A stretch of DNA of 64,000 bases from Bacillus sp. NTK034 (GTDB lineage: Bacteria; Bacillota; Bacilli; Bacillales; Cytobacillaceae), in the NCBI RefSeq assembly GCF_017303275.1, contig NZ_JAFKOJ010000002.1, positions 186,001 through 250,000 of the forward strand, written 5' to 3'. This document shows positions 18,368 through 27,380 of this stretch, one piece after another. Below the pieces are notes generated by a model, which did not search any database, had not been told where the DNA came from, and saw only the letters and a list, made by a program, of their open reading frames with translations. Position 1 is the stretch's first letter; every line of letters begins with the position of its first letter. The translations under genes were made by a program, and so were the position numbers.

Positions 18368-19042
18368 TTACAACGGTCCTGAAATACCCTGTTTACGGAT
18401 CATAATAAAGTGGGCAGCCATTAACCCGAATAGTGCAGCCGGTAAGAAGAATACATGGATGGCAAAGAATCGGGTGATAGTCTGAGCGCCGACAATATCA
18501 GAATGTCCGGCAATAAGTATTTTCAGATATTCTCCAATCAGCGGAGTTGATTCTACAATCTGGATTGTTACTTTTGTAGCGAAAAGGGCTTTCATATCCC
18601 AAGGCAATAAGTAACCTGTAAGTCCAAGTGCAAGCATAATGAAGAAAATAAGCACTCCGACAACCCAGTTTAATTCACGGGGCTTCTTATAAGCTCCCTG
18701 GAAGAAAACACGTAACGTATGTAGGAACATCATTACGATTACCAAACTTGCTCCCCAGTGGTGCATACCGCGGACAATTTGTCCAAATGCAACATGGTTC
18801 TGTAGATAATACACGGATTCCCATGCATTTTTAATATCCGGAACATAATACATTGTCAGGAACATACCGGATAAAATTTGAATTACAGTTACAAAGAACG
18901 TCAGACCGCCAAAACAGTAAACGAATGCAGAGAAGTGATGTGCAGGGTTTACATGTTCAGGAACTTCGTGGTCGGCAATATCCCGCCAAATCGGCGTAAT
19001 ATCTAAACGTTCATCTACCCAATCATAAATTTTGTTTAACAA
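18368..19042 (-). CDS. qcrB: Menaquinol:cytochrome c reductase, cytochrome b6 subunit QcrB
   Basis: 224-residue cytochrome b6 with four membrane segments; haem-ligand histidines are in HHWGASLVIVMMFLHTLRVF and in FFAIHVFFLPAALFGLMAAH. It takes electrons from menaquinol in the membrane. The start codon is TTG, with AGGAGGCG eight bases upstream, giving MLNKIYDWVDERLDITP. It lies three bases from the qcrA stop. Confidence 0.97.
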   Translation of the reverse strand: MLNKIYDWVDERLDITPIWRDIADHEVPEHVNPAHHFSAFVYCFGGLTFFVTVIQILSGMFLTMYYVPDIKNAWESVYYLQNHVAFGQIVRGMHHWGASLVIVMMFLHTLRVFFQGAYKKPRELNWVVGVLIFFIMLALGLTGYLLPWDMKALFATKVTIQIVESTPLIGEYLKILIAGHSDIVGAQTITRFFAIHVFFLPAALFGLMAAHFIMIRKQGISGPL

Positions 19043-19045
19043 TTA

Positions 19046-19552
19046 TTACGCCTCCTTTCGCGGTTCAGCCTTGCCTAAATACAAAAAGCCATCTTTTTCT
19101 GTGTAAGGAAATACATCTAGCGCTGCAACCGGCGGTGTACCTGGAACGTTTGTCCCATCCTTTGTATAAAGGCCGCCATGGCAAGGGCAGTAGAAATGAT
19201 CAGGGTTTGATTTGTCAGTATTCCAGTCAACTACGCACCCTAAATGCTTACATACTGGAGACAATGCTACAATTTCACCTTTTTCATCCTTATAAACCCA
19301 AGCAGTGCCGGTAACTTCGGATGTGTACCAAGCATCCTGCTGTTCAAATGTGTAATCAACCCTTGTTGGCGTTTCAGTAATTTCAGCCACTTTTTGCTTT
19401 GTTGGGATAAAATCACTCTCACCAGCTGCCTGCAATACAGGATCGACCGCAAAACGGACCATCGGCATCAGCATGCCAGCTGCCATGAAACCGCCTACAC
19501 CAGTAAGTGTATAGTTTAGGAATTGACGTCTAGAAACTCGATTTTTGCTCAT
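19046..19552 (-). CDS. qcrA: Rieske iron-sulfur subunit QcrA
   Basis: 168-residue Rieske protein of the bc complex. The 2Fe-2S ligands are in CKHLGCVVDW and CPCHGGLY near residues 107-135. The N-terminus has a twin-arginine-like motif (SRRQFLNY) followed by a membrane segment (LTGVGGFMAAGMLMP), so it is anchored on the outer face. First gene of the operon, with a well-formed promoter upstream. Confidence 0.97.
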   Translation of the reverse strand: MSKNRVSRRQFLNYTLTGVGGFMAAGMLMPMVRFAVDPVLQAAGESDFIPTKQKVAEITETPTRVDYTFEQQDAWYTSEVTGTAWVYKDEKGEIVALSPVCKHLGCVVDWNTDKSNPDHFYCPCHGGLYTKDGTNVPGTPPVAALDVFPYTEKDGFLYLGKAEPRKEA

Positions 19553-19625
19553 ACTTTTCCCCCCTCTATTATGAAGTTAAGTCCAACGGACAAAATTCAA
19601 CACAATATAAAACTAGGACATAACA

Positions 19626-19654
19626 ATGATATATCAATCTTTATGTAAGGTCAA
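19626..19654 (-). promoter_or_regulatory. Sigma-A promoter of qcrABC
   Basis: Minus strand: -35 TTGACC, 17-base spacer, -10 TATCAT. It lies about 75 bases before the qcrA start. Confidence 0.65.
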
Positions 19655-19701
19655 TATAATCCTTTGGCGAAACATGTAAATAGAGCGACTTAACATTCAC
19701 A

Positions 19702-20166
19702 CTATTCACCATTTTGCCACTTTTGGACGAATAAATTCAACAGCTGCTTTACCTGGTCATCCAGAATGGAATTTCGATAGTTTTCATTCATATGCTCAAG
19801 AGGCAGGGATGGCAGCCAAATCAAACCTCCTTCCAAGCGGTCTTCAAGTGATTTCCACATGCTGTCAGAAGTTAGAAGGAATATGTGCTTAAATCCCTGT
19901 GCCTTCAATTCTGCTTCCCATTTGCCCAAGCCGCTGAGCAGGCTGTCTTCCCCTGCTGATTTCAGATAGGCATAGCCAGGAAGCATGATCAGCCGCCCTC
20001 TGAATTGCCGTTCAAGCTGCACACTTAGAAGCGATATAAATTCTGTCATGGCTACTGACTGTTTGATATCATCGCCAAATGATACCGGAAGGAGCGGCAG
20101 AACTGCAGTGTCTACATATTGCTTTTCTTTAAGGAACATTTCGATATCCTGGGATACCCATTTCAT
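19702..20166 (-). CDS. ypiF: DUF2487 protein YpiF
   Basis: 154 residues, soluble, starting MKWVSQDIEMFLKEKQYVDT. Matches YpiF of B. subtilis by size and by position between qcrA and ypiB. The ATG chosen follows GGAG by eight bases; a GTG three codons earlier lies within that site. No motif suggests a function. Confidence 0.82.
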   Translation of the reverse strand: MKWVSQDIEMFLKEKQYVDTAVLPLLPVSFGDDIKQSVAMTEFISLLSVQLERQFRGRLIMLPGYAYLKSAGEDSLLSGLGKWEAELKAQGFKHIFLLTSDSMWKSLEDRLEGGLIWLPSLPLEHMNENYRNSILDDQVKQLLNLFVQKWQNGE

Positions 20167-20261
20167 ATCATTCACTCCATTACATATATTTGCCTCCCTT
20201 AATATATCATTAATGATTAGAGTGCTTCAAATCAGATTACGCTATAAGGTCGCTGACAAAA

Positions 20262-20293
20262 TAAGAGCCCTGCTTTTATAAAAGCAAGGCTTA
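20262..20293 (-). terminator. Terminator after ypiB
   Basis: Minus-strand stem GCCTTGCTTTT / AAAAGCAGGGC with a short TA loop, followed by TCTTATTTTG. It overlaps the end of ypiB. Confidence 0.7.
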
Positions 20294-20836
20294 GGTTATT
20301 TCTATTTTATTCAGCTGCTGAGTCAAAATGTTAAAGGCTTTTTTATCCTGCTTATCCAGTGCTTCATCAATCAGCTCAAGGAGTTTTTCTCTTCTGAATT
20401 TCTCCAGGCTTTCTGTCAGGAACCTTTCAGCGATCAGCCGGTCCTTTTCATTAATCTGCAGTGTTTTTGGCATAAAGGGGTTTTCCTCCATGACAGCTGC
20501 ATACTGATGGGCTTTGTTGGAAGCATGGAAATTAAGCTGAATGTAAATCTCTTCATCCCTGTTTAAGCGGATATCATGGAAGGACTTCTCCGCATCTGTG
20601 GTCATTACATTCTCTTTATAAAAACGGAAAGGTACTTCATCCACACAATGGGTGGACATGATGAGGCCTCTTGGACAATACTGTGCCTGCTCCACAAAAT
20701 GCACTTTCTCCATAAGCTGGTCATGGCTCATCAAATAATTGAGAATCCATACGCATTCTCTTCTTTTGAGCTGATAATGGTTTAAAAACCAGCGGATAAA
20801 ATCTTTTTTCTCGTTGACAGATACAGGGGTCGCCAT
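20291..20836 (-). CDS. ypiB: UPF0302 protein YpiB
   Basis: 181-residue soluble protein of the UPF0302 family: N-terminal helical domain ([21 protein letters not shown]) and a C-terminal IDEAL-type segment ([21 protein letters not shown]). The family is limited to Bacilli and its role is not known. An AGGAGGGAATC ribosome site precedes the ATG. It lies directly after ypiA. Confidence 0.88.
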   Translation of the reverse strand: MATPVSVNEKKDFIRWFLNHYQLKRRECVWILNYLMSHDQLMEKVHFVEQAQYCPRGLIMSTHCVDEVPFRFYKENVMTTDAEKSFHDIRLNRDEEIYIQLNFHASNKAHQYAAVMEENPFMPKTLQINEKDRLIAERFLTESLEKFRREKLLELIDEALDKQDKKAFNILTQQLNKIEIT

Positions 20837-20925
20837 TTTTGATTCCCTCCTCTGCTTACAGACAAATTTGGCCTAACTGAAATTACAATAAGGTCACCCT
20901 TCGCTTAAAAAAGCAGTTTCCTCAT

Positions 20926-22188
20926 TTAAGCAAGAAAATCATCAGTGAGTCTTTCCAGAACATCGAGATACTCTTCATTGCCTGGCTCCAATTTAATTAG
21001 TGTATTAAAAATTTCGGCAGCCTCTTCCCTTTTTCCTTCCTCTGCTAAAAAATATCCGTAATCTGAAAGAAAATCAGGCTGCTGTTTAAAGAAAGTATAT
21101 GCAAGCTGATATTTGTTTAATGCCTCTGAATATTCTTCAGTATGCTGAAAGGCAACAGCTGAATCCCAAATAAGCTGCGGCTCTTCAAGCTCATTCAAAA
21201 TATCAGTGATCTCGATTACATCTTCATATTTTTCCTGCTGGAGAAGCAGTCTATTTAAATAAATGGCTGCCTGGACATATTCGGGATCCAGCGCAAGAGC
21301 CTGCCTGAACATATCTTCAGCTTCTTTTTCATTGCCATTTTTCAGGGCGAGCTTACCGCCATAGAAGAATAGTTCTTTATTAAATTCATCCTGTTTTATG
21401 CCTTCCTTCACCGCTTCAAGGCCTTTTCCAGCCTCTTCCTCCCGCTCGTATGCCTGAGCAAGGTATAAATACAGTGAATGATACTCGGGGTCAAGTTCCT
21501 TCAGTTCTGTCAATTTTTCAATTGCTGTACGGTTAAAGCCTGCTTGCAGCGCTGTAAAAGCATAGCTGAAAAGGGTATTAATCTCCAGTTTATCATCAAG
21601 CGCTTTTTCGTAATAAGGAAGGGCTTCCTCAAATGCCCCTCCTGCGCTGAGAATATCCGCCATTCTCTGATTTACATTTATGCCTGCAATGACTTCCTCT
21701 TTCCCGAGAACATTTTCGTAAATCCGTTTTGCTTCCAGGAATCTTCCCTGCTCTGCATAGAGTTCACCCAGAGCAAAATCTACTATTACTTCATCAGGCA
21801 ATATTTCTTTTGCTTTCAGCAGCTTTTGTTCGCTGACCTCGAATAGACCATCCATTTGATAAAGGTCTGCTAATAGGAGAAGCGACTGCGGAAAGCTTGG
21901 GTCATGCTCATTTATTCTTTCGAGAACGAGGATGGCTTCCTCTTCATGTCCAAGATCAATATGTGTTTCAGCTAACAGAACCAGCAGTTCCCCTTCTTCC
22001 GGATATGCTTCCAGAAGACGTTCATATAATGCTTTTGATTCCTCAAGGAATCCATACTGGAACAGTTCTTCTGCCAGCAGGAACCTTTCTTCATGTGAAC
22101 CATCCAGCAGTATTTGCTGATAGCTCTCCAATGCTTCTTCGTGATGACCGTTTTCTAATAGAGTAATGATTTTATTTACTTTATCCAT
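20926..22188 (-). CDS. ypiA: TPR-repeat protein YpiA
   Basis: 420 residues built almost entirely of tetratricopeptide repeats, for example GELLVLLAETHIDLGHEEEA, ALLYAEQGRFLEAKRIYENV-type units and PDFLSDYGYFLAEEGKREEA, roughly ten to twelve units. It is acidic, without signal peptide, so a cytosolic scaffold is likely. It matches YpiA of B. subtilis in size and neighbourhood (ypiA-ypiB next to the aro block). Partner unknown. Confidence 0.87.
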   Translation of the reverse strand: MDKVNKIITLLENGHHEEALESYQQILLDGSHEERFLLAEELFQYGFLEESKALYERLLEAYPEEGELLVLLAETHIDLGHEEEAILVLERINEHDPSFPQSLLLLADLYQMDGLFEVSEQKLLKAKEILPDEVIVDFALGELYAEQGRFLEAKRIYENVLGKEEVIAGINVNQRMADILSAGGAFEEALPYYEKALDDKLEINTLFSYAFTALQAGFNRTAIEKLTELKELDPEYHSLYLYLAQAYEREEEAGKGLEAVKEGIKQDEFNKELFFYGGKLALKNGNEKEAEDMFRQALALDPEYVQAAIYLNRLLLQQEKYEDVIEITDILNELEEPQLIWDSAVAFQHTEEYSEALNKYQLAYTFFKQQPDFLSDYGYFLAEEGKREEAAEIFNTLIKLEPGNEEYLDVLERLTDDFLA

Positions 22189-22207
22189 ACTAAGTTCCTT
22201 TCGAATG

Positions 22208-23113
22208 CTAATCGGCTATTTTAAAGTAAGCTGGTGTACTGATTTTAACATGCTCGCCGTACCCTGAACGAAAAATCACTTCCTGTCCGGCTCGTATTAC
22301 TTTTCCCTTCAGAACAGAGACAGCAAGTTTATCTCTATGATAATGAAACAGCTGTGATTCTTCAACGGTAAGACCTTCACCAGGTTTTTCGTATAAATTA
22401 TAGCTGACTTCACTACCCTGATGGATATTTCCTTTTAACGGGTAAATTCCTGCCTTGGATAGGACTGACCGGGATAGCGGTTCGTGTTCGTTCAGCTCAT
22501 TTGGCATAGAAGGGATTTTCTGCTCCTGCATCAGTTTTTTCCATAATGTATTAATTCTGCTTTTCTCCTTTTCGTTCCTGCATGCAAAGATAGGGGCAAG
22601 CGGGCAATTGTAAGGAAACATAGCTTCACGCAGCCAACCCCATGGAACAGCTTCAAGCTCCTTTGCATCCTGTATTTCAACAAAGACAACAGGAATCCTT
22701 TCCCTCTTGCATCTTCTCATAAAAGAAGGTGTGAGGAGACGTACAGGAATCTTAACACCAATAATATAATCGATTGGGCTGCTTAACAAACTTGCCTTAA
22801 AGCATTTAAGATCACTCTTCATGGAATATTCATGTTTTACAGGTGCGGCTGTCAGGAAAGCAGTACAGCCTTTTAATAGGAACTCCCTTATATAATACTC
22901 TTTGAGTTCTGAAAAAGACATTTCCAGCGGTATAGATGTATCCAGAACCACAAATCCTGCAGCCATAATAAATGCTTCGGCATCCATTCTGGCAAACTGA
23001 AACCTTTTCATTTCTGCCTGCATCAGTGAAATCTCATTATTCTTGATCAGCAGTGATGTTTTTATCAGCTTGTCTTCCTTTAAAATATTTGCATTCTCAA
23101 TAATATAAGTCAT
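22208..23113 (-). CDS. Amidohydrolase-like protein without metal ligands
   Basis: 301 residues, not recognised as a named gene. The opening, TYIIENANILKEDKLIKTSLLIKNNEIS, resembles the composite beta-domain start of the amidohydrolase superfamily, and AAGFVVLDTSI sits where PGFIDxHxH is expected, so the HxH metal pair is absent. VIGVKIPVR- and VVFVEIQD-like strands suit a barrel, and the C-terminal LAVSVLKGKVIRAGQEVIF resembles the family's closing strands. The ribosome site is GAGGGTGG. It lies between aroA and ypiA on their strand; B. subtilis 168 has no gene here. Assignment to the superfamily is an inference from weak similarity. Confidence 0.55.
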   Translation of the reverse strand: MTYIIENANILKEDKLIKTSLLIKNNEISLMQAEMKRFQFARMDAEAFIMAAGFVVLDTSIPLEMSFSELKEYYIREFLLKGCTAFLTAAPVKHEYSMKSDLKCFKASLLSSPIDYIIGVKIPVRLLTPSFMRRCKRERIPVVFVEIQDAKELEAVPWGWLREAMFPYNCPLAPIFACRNEKEKSRINTLWKKLMQEQKIPSMPNELNEHEPLSRSVLSKAGIYPLKGNIHQGSEVSYNLYEKPGEGLTVEESQLFHYHRDKLAVSVLKGKVIRAGQEVIFRSGYGEHVKISTPAYFKIAD

Positions 23114-23180
23114 AAAACCACCCTCTAAAACGGTCTTATGACAAGCTATGAATTTTTTACATAAATATGACTAATTGAAT

Positions 23181-23214
23181 AGAAAAAGAGCTGCAGGAAA
23201 ACAGCTCTTTTTTA
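23181..23214 (-). terminator. Terminator after aroA
   Basis: Minus-strand stem GAGCTG / CAGCTC with a TTTTCCTG loop, extended by A-T pairs, followed by TTTTTC. Confidence 0.8.
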
Positions 23215-23217
23215 CGA

Positions 23218-24507
23218 TTATGAAATAAGGCTTTCAAAATGTTCGAAAAACGACGGATAGGATACAGAAATAGCTTCTTTCAGATGAAGCTGAACTTCCC
23301 CCTTTGAAATGGCAGCGGCAACCGCAAGCATCATTCCGATTCGATGGTCCCCATGGCTTGAAACAGTTCCTCCTGAAAGGGATGATCTCCCTCTGATCAC
23401 CATTCCATCTTCCGTTGCAGTAATATCAGCTCCAAGCTTTGACAGTTCATTGACAACCGTATCAATGCGATTCGTTTCCTTGACTTTAAGTTCTTCTGCA
23501 TCCTTGATTACTGTTTCTCCCTCTGCCTGAGTTGCAAGCAGGGCAATAATAGGAATTTCATCGATAAGCCGGGGAATGAGCGCCCCTTCGATAACGGTTC
23601 CTTTAAGGTCAGATGTTCTAATGGTAATATCTCCTGCAGGCTCGGCTGATCCATTTTCATATGGCACAATGCTAATATTTGCACCCATCTGCTGCAACAC
23701 ATCAATGATGCCGGTCCTTGTAGGATTCAGCCCGACGTTTTTCAATTTAATCTCACTATTAGGCACAATGGCTCCTGCAGCCAGAAAGAAGGCAGCAGAA
23801 GATATGTCGCCAGGAACATGAATTTCCGCCCCTGTTAGTGTTTGTCCGCCTTTAATCCGAATAGTATGCCCATCTGCATCAGCTTCCCCGCCAAATTGCT
23901 TAATCATTCTTTCGGTATGATCACGCGTCTTCATAGGTTCAATAATGACTGTTTCCCCGCTGGCCTGCAGACCGGCAAAGAGCAGCGATGATTTTACCTG
24001 TGCACTCGCAACAGGAAGCTCATAGGTTACCCCTGCCAGCGGTCCTCCAATTACTGATAAAGGAGTAAATTCTCCATTCTTCCTGCCATAAATCTTCGCT
24101 CCAAATAAACTTAGAGGCGCAGTAACTCTTGTCATTGGCCTTTTTGCTATTGATTCATCCCCGACAAGGACTGTATGGAATGGACGGCCAGCAAGGATTC
24201 CCATCATAAGGCGAATGGTCGTACCGGAATTGCCAACATCCAAAAATTCTTCGGGTTCCTGTAATCCATCCATCCCCTGCCCCATAATGGTGACTTTATT
24301 GCCTTCCTGTTCAATAGATACTCCGAGCTTGCGAAAGCATGCTATTGTGCTTAAGCAGTCCTCACCAAGCAGAAAATTGGTTACAACAGTCTTTCCCTTT
24401 GCAATTGATCCAAACATCACAGATCGATGAGATATGGATTTATCACCTGGTACCGCAATTTCTCCGCTTAATCCTTTAAGATTTGACCTCAAATTTGCCG
24501 GAGTCAT
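23218..24507 (-). CDS. aroA: 3-phosphoshikimate 1-carboxyvinyltransferase (EPSP synthase)
   Basis: Sixth step of the shikimate pathway; called aroE in B. subtilis nomenclature. 429 residues with [20 protein letters not shown] at the N-terminus, [17 protein letters not shown] near residue 88, and [10 protein letters not shown]. The LDVGNSGTT loop, with Ala replaced around GILAGR, is like the class II (Bacillus-type) enzymes. The second half has [17 protein letters not shown] and [12 protein letters not shown]. Last gene of the aromatic block, after tyrA. Confidence 0.97.
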   Translation of the reverse strand: MTPANLRSNLKGLSGEIAVPGDKSISHRSVMFGSIAKGKTVVTNFLLGEDCLSTIACFRKLGVSIEQEGNKVTIMGQGMDGLQEPEEFLDVGNSGTTIRLMMGILAGRPFHTVLVGDESIAKRPMTRVTAPLSLFGAKIYGRKNGEFTPLSVIGGPLAGVTYELPVASAQVKSSLLFAGLQASGETVIIEPMKTRDHTERMIKQFGGEADADGHTIRIKGGQTLTGAEIHVPGDISSAAFFLAAGAIVPNSEIKLKNVGLNPTRTGIIDVLQQMGANISIVPYENGSAEPAGDITIRTSDLKGTVIEGALIPRLIDEIPIIALLATQAEGETVIKDAEELKVKETNRIDTVVNELSKLGADITATEDGMVIRGRSSLSGGTVSSHGDHRIGMMLAVAAAISKGEVQLHLKEAISVSYPSFFEHFESLIS

Positions 24508-24552
24508 ATTATAATCACCCTTTGCTGGTTTAATAAAGGTCTTACCGCTTGC

Positions 24553-25659
24553 CTATAGACCAATGGTTGTTTCATAGCTTGTATATTGTTCTAAGCAATT
24601 AATTGCCCTTTCCCGGTCCTCTTCAGTCTGAAAGCTGATAACCAGGACTCCATAAATTTCTTCTCTTGTTTCCAGTATTCTGATATTGGTGATGCTGATC
24701 TCTTCCTTGGCTAAATATCCAGTGATTTCTGAAATGACACCAGGGTAGTCAGGAACATCAACGAATAGATCATAAAATGCCGGAATTGCCCCTTTTTCTT
24801 TTTGCGGCAGCTCATCCCTGAACCGTTTTGCATGGGAAAAATACTCAAATATGCCTTCACTGTTTTCTTCCTTGAGGATTGTTTTAACATTCTCCATTTC
24901 CTCCTGCCAATCCTCCATTAACTTAAGCAGCACTTCTTTATTCTGAAGCAGGATATCTCTCCACATTGCAGGGCTGCTGGAGGCAATCCTGGTAATATCC
25001 CTGAATCCGCCAGCAGCCAGTCTTGGAATCAGCTTTTGCGAACGGCTTGTTTTTTCTGCCTGATGGACAAGAGAGGCAGCCACCATGTGCGGGAAATGGC
25101 TCACGATACCAGTTATATTATCATGTTCTTCAGGCGATATGGTCAGAAATTTTGCTTTCGTCCCTGAGAGCCATTCTTTTAACCTTTCAATCTCTGCGGG
25201 GGAAATATGGTCTTCAGGAGTGAGAAGATAAAAGGCATTTTCAAAAAGCAATGCTTTTGCTGCAGTAACACCGCTCTTATGGGAGCCAGCCATAGGGTGG
25301 CCTCCGATAAAAGTAATTCCTTTTTCCTTCAGTACCTTAGCACAGCTGACAATTTCCTTTTTAGTGCTGCCTGCATCCGAAATGATGACCGTGCTTTTCA
25401 ATTCACACTCTTCTAATATATGTATTATTTTTTGTGTTTCCTGAACAGGTGCAGCTATTAAAATTAAATCGGCGTCTTTTGCACCTTCTTCAATAGTTAC
25501 AGAAATTTCATCTGCGACCCCAAGCATTTCAGCAAGGCGTCCCTGCTCTTTATTTACATCAAAGCCGATGATCATGCTCTCACTATGGCTCCTTTTTATT
25601 GATAATGCCAAAGAACCGCCGATCAAACCAAGGCCGATAATAAAGATTTTTCCTCTCAT
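24553..25659 (-). CDS. tyrA: Prephenate dehydrogenase TyrA with ACT domain
   Basis: Oxidative decarboxylation of prephenate to 4-hydroxyphenylpyruvate for tyrosine. 368 residues: Rossmann motif IIGLGLIGGSLA at the start, GGHPMAGSHKSGV near residue 132, HDNITGIVSHFPHMVAA with the catalytic histidine, and a C-terminal ACT domain (LFVDVPDYPGVISEITGYL) expected to sense tyrosine. A hairpin terminator lies between hisC and this gene. Confidence 0.97.
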   Translation of the reverse strand: MRGKIFIIGLGLIGGSLALSIKRSHSESMIIGFDVNKEQGRLAEMLGVADEISVTIEEGAKDADLILIAAPVQETQKIIHILEECELKSTVIISDAGSTKKEIVSCAKVLKEKGITFIGGHPMAGSHKSGVTAAKALLFENAFYLLTPEDHISPAEIERLKEWLSGTKAKFLTISPEEHDNITGIVSHFPHMVAASLVHQAEKTSRSQKLIPRLAAGGFRDITRIASSSPAMWRDILLQNKEVLLKLMEDWQEEMENVKTILKEENSEGIFEYFSHAKRFRDELPQKEKGAIPAFYDLFVDVPDYPGVISEITGYLAKEEISITNIRILETREEIYGVLVISFQTEEDRERAINCLEQYTSYETTIGL

Positions 25660-25679
25660 TCTCTCACCGCCTTTATTAA

Positions 25680-25713
25680 AAATAATTCAGAGGCATCTCT
25701 GTGCCTCTGAATG
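25680..25713 (-). terminator. Hairpin terminator between hisC and tyrA
   Basis: Minus-strand perfect 11-bp stem ATTCAGAGGCA / TGCCTCTGAAT with a six-base loop, followed by TATTTTTAA. It would stop or reduce read-through from hisC into tyrA. Confidence 0.75.
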
Positions 25714-25753
25714 GTTTTCAAAAAAGTATTATTACTAAGACCTCATATATTGC

Positions 25754-26854
25754 CTACAATGCCGCAGCCTGCTTTGCAAGGTATTGTTTCATTGCGGATA
25801 TCACTCCATCATTCTGTTCCTTAGATCCTACTGTGACACGGACAAATCCCTGGAAACCAAGTGCTTTGCCGGAACGGACGATATACCCTTTTTCAAGCAA
25901 AAATTGAAACACTTCATTAGAATCGGCATTAAAGTTGATTAAAATGAAATTTCCCTGTGAAGGGTAGTATTCCAGCTCATGTGCTTCACAGAAAGTATAG
26001 AATTGTTCCAGACCTTCCCGATTTTTCAGTCTGCATTCTTCGATAAAATTCTGATCTCCAATGGCTGCAGCAGCTGCTGCCTGAGCAAACTTGTTCACAT
26101 TGAACGGCTCCCTAACCGGCTCCAGAGCTTTGATCGTTTGAGGATCTGCAATTCCATAGCCTACCCGAAGGCTTGCTAAGCCATAAATTTTCGAAAATGT
26201 ACGCAGTACAATCAAATTTTCGAATTTCCGGATCAAATCCAATGCATTGTAGTAATCTTCAGCTATTACGTATTCATAATAAGCTTCATCAAGGACAACC
26301 AATACATCCCGAGGCACCTTTTGCAGGAAGGAAAGCAATGAAGATTCATTAACATAGTTCCCTGTCGGATTGTTTGGACTGCAAACCCATACTACAGCTG
26401 TGTTTTCATCGATTGCAGCCAGCATTCCATCAAGATCATGTCCCCCATCAATTAATGGAATTTCCCTTATCTCCGCACCTTCTACTACAGCATTATGCCT
26501 ATATTGAGGGAATGTTGGCGCAGCCATAACAGTATTTGTTTCCGGACTTAATAAAGCTCTGGAAATCATTTGAATAATCTCATCCGAGCCGTTGCCAAAG
26601 ATCAGCTGATCTTCCTGTATGCTTAGGTGTCCAGCCAGAGCCGACCGCAGTTCAGAAGCATAACCATCGGGATACAGAGCAAAAAAAGATGGTGACTGAT
26701 TCATAGTAAAAAGAACTTTTTCAGAGCATCCAAACGGATTTTCATTTGAAGCAAGCTTAACTATTTTATCCAGACTGTATTCCTTTTTTACTTGATCAAT
26801 TGATTTTCCCGGCTGGTAAGGAGTTAAATTCAACAGCTGTTCCTTCCATTTCAT
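25754..26854 (-). CDS. hisC: Histidinol-phosphate / aromatic aminotransferase HisC
   Basis: PLP-dependent class II aminotransferase. In B. subtilis the enzyme at this locus serves both histidine synthesis and the last step to tyrosine and phenylalanine, which explains its place in the aromatic block. 366 residues with IVKLASNENPFG near residue 30, FGNGSDEIIQMI, SPNNPTGNYV, and the PLP lysine in RTFSKIYGLASLRVGYG near residue 223. Ribosome site AGAGGTGG. Normally preceded by trpA in B. subtilis; here by aroH. Confidence 0.95.
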   Translation of the reverse strand: MKWKEQLLNLTPYQPGKSIDQVKKEYSLDKIVKLASNENPFGCSEKVLFTMNQSPSFFALYPDGYASELRSALAGHLSIQEDQLIFGNGSDEIIQMISRALLSPETNTVMAAPTFPQYRHNAVVEGAEIREIPLIDGGHDLDGMLAAIDENTAVVWVCSPNNPTGNYVNESSLLSFLQKVPRDVLVVLDEAYYEYVIAEDYYNALDLIRKFENLIVLRTFSKIYGLASLRVGYGIADPQTIKALEPVREPFNVNKFAQAAAAAAIGDQNFIEECRLKNREGLEQFYTFCEAHELEYYPSQGNFILINFNADSNEVFQFLLEKGYIVRSGKALGFQGFVRVTVGSKEQNDGVISAMKQYLAKQAAAL

Positions 26855-26929
26855 TCAAATCCACCTCTTTTTCATCACTTTTACTTATTATCGTATTAAA
26901 GTATTATTTGATCTGCTCCAATATTATCA

Positions 26930-26953
26930 CAAAACTCTCCATTAAGGAGAGTC
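26930..26953 (-). terminator. Probable weak terminator overlapping the aroH stop
   Basis: Minus-strand stem ACTCTCC / GGAGAGT with a TTAAT loop that contains the stop codon, followed by TTTG. The T-run is short, so efficiency is uncertain. Confidence 0.45.
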
Positions 26954-27316
26954 TGTGGCCTTTAGATCCGGGCGAAGCTGGATGGCTTCACGCAAATATA
27001 TATGGCAGATATTCTGCTGAGGGGCACCTGTATTCACATGCATCATAACCCTAATACAATTCCGAAGTGATCCTTCAACAGGTATTTCTCTCATGCACAT
27101 GACAGGAACATAAGTCCAGCCCTCTATTGAACGCATTGCCTTTGCAGGAAAGGCTGCTGTCAATTCTTCCGTAACGGATATAAATACAGAAGCAACATCC
27201 TCAGATTTAATCTTATTCTCCCGAATCATTTGTCTGATCAGCAGCTCAGTTGCTTCTAATACCTCAGACTCACTATTCTTATCTACGGTGACGGCTCCCC
27301 TCACCCCTCGAATCAC
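26942..27316 (-). CDS. aroH: Chorismate mutase AroH (monofunctional, AroH class)
   Basis: Rearranges chorismate to prephenate. 124 residues of the trimeric pseudo-alpha/beta-barrel AroH class, starting MIRGVRGAVTVDKNSE, with the active-site arginine in RGVRG, and CIRVMMHVNTG and HIYLREAIQLRPDL near the C-terminus. The GTG start was chosen because GGGAGG lies eight bases upstream and the resulting N-terminus matches B. subtilis AroH; the longer frame from an upstream ATG is not supported. Confidence 0.95.
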   Translation of the reverse strand: MIRGVRGAVTVDKNSESEVLEATELLIRQMIRENKIKSEDVASVFISVTEELTAAFPAKAMRSIEGWTYVPVMCMREIPVEGSLRNCIRVMMHVNTGAPQQNICHIYLREAIQLRPDLKATDSP

Positions 27317-27380
27317 TTGCAGCACCTCCCAAAGCTGATACACCAGCCTTTTTATCTCTTAATAATAAAGACTTCCTTGT

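Noticed and set aside
26855..26941. Possible TRAP-binding leader before hisC
   Set aside because: No series of GAG/TAG triplets at regular spacing is visible on the minus strand.
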